From NCBI GenBank assembly GCA_964219355.1, contig CAXPOZ010000006.1, positions 62,001 through 126,000 on the forward strand: a stretch of DNA of 64,000 bases. The letters run 5' to 3'. This DNA is from Parvularcula sp964219355. GTDB lineage: Bacteria > Pseudomonadota > Alphaproteobacteria > Caulobacterales > Parvularculaceae. The position numbers were made by a program, and so were the translations under genes. The notes below the pieces were generated by a model, which was given only the letters and a program-made list of their open reading frames with translations, searched no databases and was not told the origin of the DNA. How positions within the stretch are numbered: position 1 is the first letter of the stretch; each line of letters starts with the position of its first letter. Of the stretch, positions 1 through 7,383 are shown one piece after another.

Positions 1-1046
1 GAGCCCGTCGCGAGCATCATCCGCACGCCATAGCGCCGCGCCAGCTTTGCCGAGAGCGGCGTGAAAATGACCATGGGCAAGGCAAAGCCGAGGAAGGCGA
101 CCCCGATCTCATTCATCCGGAAGCCAAAAGCGTCGGTCAGGAAGATGGGATAGAAAACGAAGATCCCGCCCATCGCGCCGTAAAGCAGGAAAGTGATGAC
201 GTTGATCGCGTTGAAGGTGCTAATGCCAAAGAGCTCAGGCGGCATCATCGGGCTTTTCACTTCCCGCTCGACGATGACGAGCAGAAGAAGTGCGACAAGG
301 CCAATCCCGATCGGCACGCCCCATTCAAGCGATTTATGCGCCGAATGCGGCTCCGACAGCGTGATGAAGCCATAGGCGATCCCGGCAAAACCGATAATCG
401 CCAAGAGCGCCCCGGCCCAGTCGATCCGGTCGGGGATCCGTGCAGGCGGCCGTTTGGGCACAAACCACCACGCAATCAGCATGGAGAGAATGCCGAAGGG
501 CAAAGGCAGGATGAAGATCATCCGCCAACTGGCAAATTCAACCAGCCAGCCGCCGACCGGCGGGCCGATCGCGGTCATAATGGCGGACGCCACGGACCAT
601 ATCCCGATGGCCATCCCCCGGCTCTTGCGGGGGAAATAATCGGATAGCAGGGTCAGCGACATCGGCGTGAGAAGCGCTGCCCCCATGCCTTGGATCGCCC
701 GCGCGAAAATCAGCACTTCAGCTGTCGGGGCGGCCGCGCATCCGATCGACGCGATGGTGAAGAGGATCACCCCGGCGATAAAGGTCGCCCGCCGTCCGTA
801 AAAATCTCCGATGGCGCCGCCGATCAGCATGAGCGCAGAGATGAACAGCATGTAGATCGAGGCGACCCACAGCATTTCGCCAAGGCTTGCATTGAGGCCG
901 GCTTGAATCGGATCGAGGGCAAGGGTGACGGCGGTGCCGTTCACGAACGCCATGGACGAGCCCATGATCGAGGCGAGCAGGACCGCTATCCGCTGGCCAA
1001 GCGTGCTCTCGACCACGCCCTCCTTCTCGATATCGCCCTGTGACAA
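1..1046 (-). CDS. DHA2-type MFS multidrug exporter (partial, C-terminus off window)
   Basis: Reading the minus strand from about 1046 downwards gives one open frame to the window edge. It encodes a polytopic membrane protein of the 14-helix DHA2 drug:H+ antiporter family. The order is an N-terminal helix, a loop with the motif GDFYGRR (the MFS A-motif between TM2 and TM3), FARAIQGMGAALLTPMSLTLL (typical DHA2 TM4), and the motif-C-like GPPVGGWLVE in TM5. At least eight hydrophobic segments are visible. The C-terminal part lies beyond position 1. The start is uncertain: TTG at 1046 or GTG at 1016, since an in-frame TGA lies just upstream of the TTG. The gene is divergent from the acyl-CoA dehydrogenase at 1178. 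Likely role: proton-driven efflux; the substrate is unknown. Confidence 0.85.
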   Translation of the reverse strand, partial: MSQGDIEKEGVVESTLGQRIAVLLASIMGSSMAFVNGTAVTLALDPIQAGLNASLGEMLWVASIYMLFISALMLIGGAIGDFYGRRATFIAGVILFTIASIGCAAAPTAEVLIFARAIQGMGAALLTPMSLTLLSDYFPRKSRGMAIGIWSVASAIMTAIGPPVGGWLVEFASWRMIFILPLPFGILSMLIAWWFVPKRPPARIPDRIDWAGALLAIIGFAGIAYGFITLSEPHSAHKSLEWGVPIGIGLVALLLLVIVEREVKSPMMPPELFGISTFNAINVITFLLYGAMGGIFVFYPIFLTDAFGFRMNEIGVAFLGFALPMVIFTPLSAKLARRYGVRMMLATG

Positions 1047-1177
1047 ATGCCGCCCCTGACTATGCGTTCAGCCTCCATAGCGGAGCCGGATAGCGAGGTC
1101 AGCCCATCGCCGTTGCTGCACCGCAAAAAGACGGGCATAAACAGTCACAAACACGTCTCACCCTAAGGCAGAGGATT

Positions 1178-2062
1178 GTGCCCGTGACTAATGTTACCAA
1201 GATCGGCGTCGTTGGCGCCGGACAGATGGGCGCCGGTATCGCCCATGTATTCGCCCTCGCCGGCCACGACATCGTCATTCACGACATCGATGAGAACAAT
1301 ATCCAGCAAGGGATTGCCGGGATCGAAACCAATATGGGCCGGCAGGTCTCAAAGGACGTCATCACCGATGACGAAAAGAACGCGGCCATGGCGCGTATCG
1401 GGGCGGCTCCAAAATTCGAAGACTTAAGCGACTGCGATCTCGTCATCGAAGCGGCAACCGAAAATATCGAAATCAAGAAAGACATCTTCCGGCGGCTTTC
1501 TGCACTGCTGAAGCCTGAAGGGATCATCGCAACCAATACCTCGTCGATCTCGATCACTGCGCTCGCCGCCGTCACGGATCGGCCGGAGAAATTTGTCGGG
1601 CTTCATTTCATGAACCCGGTGCCGCTGATGAAACTCGTCGAAGTGATCCGCGGTATTGCAACCAGCAATGAGACCTTTGAGATCTGCCGTGACCTGATCG
1701 ATAAGCTTGGCAAGACGATGGCGCTGTCGGAAGATTTCCCGGGCTTCATCGTCAACCGCATCCTCATGCCGATGATCAACGAAGCGATCTACACGCTCTA
1801 TGAAGGTGTCGGCACGGTCGAGGCGATCGACACTGGCATGAGGCTGGGCGCGAACCATCCGATGGGGCCGTTGCAGCTCGCCGATTTCATTGGGCTCGAT
1901 ACCTGCCTAGCCATCATGCAGGTGCTTTATGACGGGCTGGCCGATTCAAAATACCGCCCCTGCCCGCTGCTGGTGAAATATGTCGAGGCCGGATGGTTAG
2001 GCCGTAAGACTGGCCGGGGTTTCTACGACTATTCGGGCGAGATCCCCGTCGCGACGCGATAA
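1178..2062 (+). CDS. 3-hydroxybutyryl-CoA / 3-hydroxyacyl-CoA dehydrogenase
   Basis: This 294-residue protein is the usual length of monofunctional FadB2/Hbd/PaaH enzymes, which oxidise (S)-3-hydroxyacyl-CoA to the 3-ketoacyl-CoA with NAD+ in the cytoplasm. The N-terminal Rossmann motif GVVGAGQMGAGIA (about residues 9-21) is followed by an acidic residue at the end of beta-2. GLHFMNPVP carries the catalytic His, NTSS precedes it, and FPGFIVNRI marks the start of the C-terminal dimerisation domain, which ends in GRKTGRGFYDY. Translation starts at GTG with an AGAGGA-like ribosome site. It stands alone, with no thiolase or hydratase beside it. It could serve butyrate, PHB or phenylacetate metabolism; the sequence does not decide which. 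Confidence 0.93.
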   Translation: MPVTNVTKIGVVGAGQMGAGIAHVFALAGHDIVIHDIDENNIQQGIAGIETNMGRQVSKDVITDDEKNAAMARIGAAPKFEDLSDCDLVIEAATENIEIKKDIFRRLSALLKPEGIIATNTSSISITALAAVTDRPEKFVGLHFMNPVPLMKLVEVIRGIATSNETFEICRDLIDKLGKTMALSEDFPGFIVNRILMPMINEAIYTLYEGVGTVEAIDTGMRLGANHPMGPLQLADFIGLDTCLAIMQVLYDGLADSKYRPCPLLVKYVEAGWLGRKTGRGFYDYSGEIPVATR

Positions 2063-2085
2063 CAAGACAAAGCCGGCGCGGAGAA

Positions 2086-2472
2086 TTACTCCGCGTCGGT
2101 TGGTACTGCTTTACTGATCGCGGAGACGACGTCTTCGTTGCGGAACGGCTTGATCAGGACTTCACTTGCGCCCCAGGCATCCGCCATCGCGATCGCCTGC
2201 TCCAGCGTACGGCCGGGACCGCCACCTGACATCACGACAACAGGAATGTCCGATCCCTGATCGCGTATATCTCTGAGCACATTCAGGCCGTGATCTTCCG
2301 GCAGCCACAGATCGAGCAGGACGACATCGAAATTCTGCCCATCGTCTGAAAGAGCTTTCCGCCCCTCTGAGGCATTATCAACCTCAGTGACCTGATGACC
2401 TTCCATCTCCAGGACGGCAACCAGCCCTTCCCGGACATGCGGATCGTCATCAATAACCAATATGTTCAGCAT
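2086..2472 (-). CDS. Single-domain response regulator
   Basis: This 128-residue protein is a stand-alone CheY-like receiver with no output domain. The acidic pocket is IDDDP at residues 7-11, the predicted phosphoacceptor is D54 in VLLDLWLP, and the conserved lysine is K108 in LIKPF. Longer upstream ATGs in this frame run through the 3' end of the MarR gene and are not used: the ATG at 2472 directly precedes MLNILVIDDD. It lies 10 bp downstream of the MarR gene on the same strand and so is probably co-transcribed with it. The multi-PAS kinase encoded at 3522 (opposite strand) has no receiver of its own, so this protein is a reasonable phosphorylation partner. That pairing is inference. Confidence 0.9.
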   Translation of the reverse strand: MLNILVIDDDPHVREGLVAVLEMEGHQVTEVDNASEGRKALSDDGQNFDVVLLDLWLPEDHGLNVLRDIRDQGSDIPVVVMSGGGPGRTLEQAIAMADAWGASEVLIKPFRNEDVVSAISKAVPTDAE

Positions 2473-2482
2473 CCGGATAGCC

Positions 2483-2917
2483 CTATTCCTTCGACTGCGC
2501 CAGGTGATCTGCCAGATGCGCCACGACGCGCGAAAAGGCTGACCTGTCTTCCTGACTGACTTGCCCCAATGCCAGCGCCAGCTCCTGCAGCGGGTCTTCT
2601 GACAGTTTCGTTTTTCCCTCATCCGTCAGCTCATAGAAAACGACCCGGCGGTCATCCGGGTTGCGTCTAGAACTGACAAATCCTCTGCGCTCGAGCGCGG
2701 CAGCAGCCCTCGTTGCCGTCGAGAGCTCTACGCCCAAAAAAGAAGCGATCCCGGAAGCCGTCCGGGCCGTTTCCCCAGCAAGATCGAGATATCGCAACAC
2801 GGGCCATTGGGCGGGCTGCAGGACGAAAGGTCCGCGCTCACGGTAGATTGCCCGAGCCACCTGCTCATAAATCGAAGCAAGGCCCATCAGTTTGCGGTCC
2901 GGCGCCTCGCTGGTCAT
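2483..2917 (-). CDS. MarR family transcriptional regulator
   Basis: This 144-residue protein has the length and layout of MarR repressors: an N-terminal helix (ASIYEQVARAIYRERGPF), then a winged helix-turn-helix. The HTH is GIASFLGVELSTATRAAAALERRGFVSSRR, followed by the wing NPDDRRVVFYELTDEGK and C-terminal dimerisation helices. It binds DNA as a dimer, normally controlling nearby genes and responding to small phenolic or oxidising ligands. It sits between the LuxR-type gene (89 bp upstream) and the receiver gene (10 bp downstream) on the same strand. Its target is not evident from the sequence. Confidence 0.92.
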   Translation of the reverse strand: MTSEAPDRKLMGLASIYEQVARAIYRERGPFVLQPAQWPVLRYLDLAGETARTASGIASFLGVELSTATRAAAALERRGFVSSRRNPDDRRVVFYELTDEGKTKLSEDPLQELALALGQVSQEDRSAFSRVVAHLADHLAQSKE

Positions 2918-3006
2918 CTGCGCTCTTTTTTGCTGTTGCCAGCAAGTGATGCCTCAAGCTGCTCTTTTTGTCCAGAGCATTGAAATATTCTGACAAGACG
3001 TTGTGT

Positions 3007-3423
3007 TTAATCACATTCTTCGATTTCGACCTCTGCATCGAGGCAAAGCGCCAAAGTGATCGCCGCAGCACTTGCGGCATTCGAAACACCGAGCTTCTGG
3101 TAAATCCGGCGCCGAAACGTATCGACTGTGTGGACAGAGATATCGAGCATTCGGGCGATTGACTTCACGCCCTCGCCCTGAGCCGTCAGCAACAGAATCT
3201 GCCGTTCGCGTGGCGAAAGGCGCAAGCCCAGATCATCCATTGAGCGCTTCACGCGGATACGCATATTTCCCAGCTGCAGCCAGTTATCCTGCGCAGGCAA
3301 CTGATTGTCATTTTCTGATGCAGGTGACCAGGAAGGGCGATGAACGGTTGGCGCCACCGTCTGATCTGTCCGGCGGATCATCGTCGGGTAATGGCTTCCA
3401 GCAACTGTTTTGAGAGCTTGCAT
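3007..3423 (-). CDS. LuxR/GerE-type HTH regulator without receiver
   Basis: This 138-residue protein has a C-terminal GerE helix-turn-helix: LSPRERQILLLTAQGEGVKSIARMLDISVHTVDTFRRRIYQKLGVSN, about residues 68-116. The first 65 residues are low-complexity and contain no receiver, autoinducer or PAS domain. Two in-frame ATGs exist. The one at 3423 has GGGGAGA seven bases upstream, whereas the ATG at 3438 lies inside that ribosome site, so 3423 is preferred. The gene is divergent from the multi-PAS kinase (start 3522) across a 98-bp AT-rich gap with several TTGC/GCAA repeats. It may be an output factor in that signalling group. Confidence 0.88.
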   Translation of the reverse strand: MQALKTVAGSHYPTMIRRTDQTVAPTVHRPSWSPASENDNQLPAQDNWLQLGNMRIRVKRSMDDLGLRLSPRERQILLLTAQGEGVKSIARMLDISVHTVDTFRRRIYQKLGVSNAASAAAITLALCLDAEVEIEECD

Positions 3424-3521
3424 TCTGTTTCTCCCCAAAATGGACGGCGTGTGTACCAGAAGTAGTTGCTATATGCAAGCAATAATTTGCTACTTTTTCA
3501 AGCATTTCATGCGACTACATT

Positions 3522-6500
3522 GTGAGCACAACCGCGGGCCACTACGCTGCCCCGCCTAGGCAGAGGAGCGCGCGAGTGAAACCGGTCCTGGATGACGGGC
3601 TTCTGGGCAGTCTGGTACATGGTTCAGATGTACCAGCACTGGCATGCCGTCTCGATAACCGTTCAGCGTCCCTGACGAACGAGGCCTTCGCGCGCACTTT
3701 CGGCCGGGACAATGAGGCCGCTCGCCTGCTGGTCAGCAAGGGAAGCGCCCATCCGGGCACAAGTACCTATAACCTTACCTCAGAAGTTGACGGCATCACA
3801 CGGCGGTTCCTCCTTGAGAGGATCACCTATCAGGGTCAGGATTGGCTGCTCGCCAAGGGCATCGATCTGCCAGCACGATCAAACATCGACAATGATCCGC
3901 CCCCGCCCGCAGAGCCCAGCCTTCTTGACCGCGCCGCCGCCTATCTCTGGCAGGCTGACAAACTCGGTCGACTGGGCTTTTTCTATGATGACTATAGAAC
4001 CGGTATCTATCATGCCACAGACCGATGGTATGATTTAACGGGTTTCCCAAAACCGGATAAACCGTGTCCGTATGAAGAGCTGGCCAAGAAAGTTCTGACA
4101 GAGGAACAGCTTTCAGAAAGCCTGGAGCGAAGAGAGAAATCCAAACAGAATGCCGGCGCTTACCGCCATGAGCATGGGCGTGCTGACGGCTCTTATGATA
4201 CGCATACCCTCATTTCTGACGTACAGGTTGAGGTTGATCCGGATGGAAATCCGGTCGGCGCTTTCGGCATCACGATCGAAGTTCCCGAGCTCAAACAGCT
4301 TGAGTACAAGCTACGACATGAACGTGAAGTCTTCTCTCGCGCCCAGCACATTGCTCGTGTCGGACACATTCACGATAACATCAAGGCCGGTCACTGGCAC
4401 GCATCGGAAAGTTTCTTCGAACTTATCGGTCGCCCTCCCATTCATGAGAACATCGTTTATGGCAGTGAGTTGGATGAGCGGATCATCTCTCTTCACAAGG
4501 ACAAAATCGAAAAACTCAGGTCCGGGTTCAATCAAGGTATCGTCCCACCGCGCTTCATCTTCGAGACAAAACGCTATCGTACGGATGAGCCAGCCTTTTT
4601 CGAAATCTCGTCATACCCGGAACAGGATAATTATGGCGACGTCATCGGTTATTTCAGTATCGTTGTGGACGTCACTGAATCACGGAAACTTCGTCAGGGC
4701 CTGGAAGAAGAGCGCAATCTGCATCTTCAGGCTCAAGAGCTGGCAAAGCTTGGACATTTTATTCTTGATCCCAAAAGCCTCAACGTCACCGTGTCACCAG
4801 TTCTCCTCGAACTTGTAGGGGTGGATCCTGATAATCCTCCGCAGACATATGGTGAAATGTCTGACCTATTAGTCAGCACGGAAGATGCAGAAGAAAGCGC
4901 CGGAAGATTACGCTCATTCCTCAAAGAGCCTGCCCCCTATCATACAGACATACCAATCTCGCGAGCCGACACTGGCGAGAAACGTGTTCTAGCCGTCTTT
5001 GTTAATCCGGAGACGGATTCTGAAGGCGTGCTCAAGCAGGTCTTTGGGACCATCAGAGATGTCACCGAAGAAAGAGAGCTGGAACGACAACTGGAACTTG
5101 AGCGCCGACGGTTTGAACGAGCACAGCGGCTAGGGAAGATTGGGCACGCAGTAGACAACATTTCCAACGGAGCATTCAAAGCTTCTGATGTTCTTTGGGA
5201 ATTACTCGGAATGCCCCCTATCCGAGAAGATCTACCTTATGAGGAAGTTGCCAAGGCTATTCTCCCCCCCGAAGAGGTGGAGATCAGCCTAAAACGTCGC
5301 GCAGAGGCCATCAGAATTGGCGAGCCGTATAAGTTTGAGCTCAACACTACGCGTCGTGATAATGGGAAACCTCTCACCTTCTTTATAGAGAATTATCCGC
5401 AAAAAGACAGTGACGGCAATGTCACGGAATTCTTCAGCGTGGTTGCCGACGTGACTGAACAACGGCGCCTGGAACGAGAACTGCAGAATGAACAGGCCGC
5501 ATTTGAGAGAGCTCAACGCCTCGCCAGAGTTGGTCACTTTACGCAAGATCTCAAGACTCAGGAAATCATCGCGTCCGAAACTGTCTGGCAAATGCTTGGC
5601 TTCACCGGAGGCTCACGCCCCCGGAGCTACGAAGAGTTTGCCAGCACCTTTATGAATGCCCAGCAACGCCTTATCACTGAAGAAAGGCAGAAGCAGCTGA
5701 TTGAAGCGGGCACTGACATTTCCTACGAGATCGATCTGGCTAGAGTCGATACAGGCGAACGCGGCACTTTTGCTGTTGCCCTTCACCCCGATAAAAATTC
5801 CAGCGGCAAAATCGTCAGGATCTTTGGCGTTATTGCGGACGTAACTGAACAACGCCAACTGGAAGCCTCGCTGAGAGATGAACGGCAATTCTTTGCCAAA
5901 GCTCAAGAATTTGCGCGTCTTGGTCATTTCGTCGATGACCTTCGAGATGGATCATTCTACGCCTCAGAGATGCTGTGGGAGATTGCTGGTCTGAGCACAG
6001 ATGAAGACCGCCCTAAATCTCACGCTGAGCTTTTAGAGAGATTTTTGTCCCCTGCCGAACGCACACTGACTTACGCTCGGCGTGAGCAGGCCATGAAAGA
6101 TGGACAATCCTATAGCGCTAAGATTCCAGCCAAAGGAAAGAAAGGTGAACCTGTCCGTCAATTCTGGATCGAAGTCTTTCCTGAAAAAGACGATGACGGA
6201 CAAGTCGTCAGATTTTTCAGTATTGTCCAGGACATTACTGAGCGCGAATTAGCCGAACAAACGCGCGAGCAACTCGAGGAAGCCCTTCAGGAAGCACAAA
6301 AACTGGAGGCCCTAAATTATTTTGCTGGTGGGATGGCGCACGAGCTTGGAAACCTTCTCCAACCTGCACTCAATTTCGGCGCACTTGCACACTCTGCCGC
6401 ATCCAAGGGTAATGCTGCCGCTGCTGCTCTTTATGCAGATCGTGTTCTCGCCGCCGTCAATCGCGCGACAGATGTAACCAGACGCGCCCTCCAATATGTC

Positions 6501-7052
6501 AGGGAAACACCAACACAGGCAGAAGCGATTTCCCTCTCAGCTGCTCTAGAGTCTGCACGGATTATCCTGCGTTCAACTGCACCGGCGCTTGAATGGCGGA
6601 TAGATCCCGAACTGAGCAACGTAAATGTCATCGCCGATGAAACGGGACTGCTACAGGTCCTCCTGAATCTGGTCCGTAATGCGGCCGAAGCTGGTGGCCC
6701 ATCTGTCAAAATCGAAATCAGGATGAGCAAAACCCGTCTTTCTCCAACTGACGCACAGCATCGCGGTGTTGCCGCAGGGGAATACGTCCTGTTGACCGTG
6801 ACTGATCATGGTCCTGGGATCCCGAACAATGTCCGAGGGTCAATATTCGATCCTCTTGTCACGACGAAAACAGGCGGCAAGGGGACCGGCCTCGGCCTCC
6901 CCGTCTCTAAAGGTTTGGCGGAGCGTTGGGGTGGTGCCCTTTATCTTGCTGGCACGGGCGACAAGGGAACAACGTTTGCGATCCTCCTGCCCATTGCAGC
7001 CTCAGCACCGAACGGAACCGCCGAAGCGTCCGCCCCGACTTTACTGAAATAG
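3522..7052 (+). CDS. Soluble sensor histidine kinase with six tandem PAS units
   Basis: This 1176-residue protein has no membrane segment, so it should sense cytoplasmic signals. A short PAS-like N-terminus (about 25-115) is followed by six PAS/PAC units of about 130 residues, starting near residues 133, 266, 396, 528, 659 and 789. Each unit opens with AQ-x-(L/F/I)-(A/G)-(K/R)-(L/V/I)-GH and ends in a DVTE- or DITE-type PAC signature plus a Glu/Arg-rich linker helix. The kinase core follows: MAHELGNLLQP with H940 as phosphoacceptor, an N box near 1050 (NLVRNAAEAG), and G boxes DHGPGIP near 1095 and GTGLGLP near 1121. It starts at GTG. The H-box MAHELGN differs from the common SHEIRTP and resembles NtrB-like kinases. 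No receiver is fused; the orphan receiver at 2086 is the nearest candidate partner. Confidence 0.93.
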   Translation: MSTTAGHYAAPPRQRSARVKPVLDDGLLGSLVHGSDVPALACRLDNRSASLTNEAFARTFGRDNEAARLLVSKGSAHPGTSTYNLTSEVDGITRRFLLERITYQGQDWLLAKGIDLPARSNIDNDPPPPAEPSLLDRAAAYLWQADKLGRLGFFYDDYRTGIYHATDRWYDLTGFPKPDKPCPYEELAKKVLTEEQLSESLERREKSKQNAGAYRHEHGRADGSYDTHTLISDVQVEVDPDGNPVGAFGITIEVPELKQLEYKLRHEREVFSRAQHIARVGHIHDNIKAGHWHASESFFELIGRPPIHENIVYGSELDERIISLHKDKIEKLRSGFNQGIVPPRFIFETKRYRTDEPAFFEISSYPEQDNYGDVIGYFSIVVDVTESRKLRQGLEEERNLHLQAQELAKLGHFILDPKSLNVTVSPVLLELVGVDPDNPPQTYGEMSDLLVSTEDAEESAGRLRSFLKEPAPYHTDIPISRADTGEKRVLAVFVNPETDSEGVLKQVFGTIRDVTEERELERQLELERRRFERAQRLGKIGHAVDNISNGAFKASDVLWELLGMPPIREDLPYEEVAKAILPPEEVEISLKRRAEAIRIGEPYKFELNTTRRDNGKPLTFFIENYPQKDSDGNVTEFFSVVADVTEQRRLERELQNEQAAFERAQRLARVGHFTQDLKTQEIIASETVWQMLGFTGGSRPRSYEEFASTFMNAQQRLITEERQKQLIEAGTDISYEIDLARVDTGERGTFAVALHPDKNSSGKIVRIFGVIADVTEQRQLEASLRDERQFFAKAQEFARLGHFVDDLRDGSFYASEMLWEIAGLSTDEDRPKSHAELLERFLSPAERTLTYARREQAMKDGQSYSAKIPAKGKKGEPVRQFWIEVFPEKDDDGQVVRFFSIVQDITERELAEQTREQLEEALQEAQKLEALNYFAGGMAHELGNLLQPALNFGALAHSAASKGNAAAAALYADRVLAAVNRATDVTRRALQYVRETPTQAEAISLSAALESARIILRSTAPALEWRIDPELSNVNVIADETGLLQVLLNLVRNAAEAGGPSVKIEIRMSKTRLSPTDAQHRGVAAGEYVLLTVTDHGPGIPNNVRGSIFDPLVTTKTGGKGTGLGLPVSKGLAERWGGALYLAGTGDKGTTFAILLPIAASAPNGTAEASAPTLLK

Positions 7053-7383
7053 AAACACGACAGGCTGAAACGAAAAAATGACGCGAGCTCGTTCGTTGAG
7101 CACCATGAGAGCAGCAATAAAATCGACGGACCTCTGAACTTGCCTCTTCGAATAAAGGTCGGCTGACAACCACCTAATACAACTAGATAATTTCCACCCC
7201 AGAAAATTATCATCGACCGAAGATACTGAGTAGAAATTCTCACAGCATTAGCGTGCCGAAATAAAATTTTTACTCCGTTTACTTACATATTAACAGCTCC
7301 TGTCGAATTATCATCATTCAGACAAATTCCTTTTGAGCCTAACAAGGTAAACTCTGCCCATAACTATAACAGGGGTGGATGGC
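7053..7383. other. AT-rich intergenic region between two kinase genes
   Basis: This stretch of about 330 bp is clearly richer in A and T than its flanks and has no coding ORF on either strand. It probably holds the promoter of the glucokinase-fold kinase: TTGAGC at about 7333 and CATAACTATAAC at about 7359 could be -35 and -10 elements, but both match weakly. The terminator for the upstream kinase is not obvious. Confidence 0.5.

Noticed and set aside
690..1043. Plus-strand ORF opposite the MFS gene
   Set aside because: It is charged and without hydrophobic pattern, and it mirrors the clear membrane protein on the minus strand.
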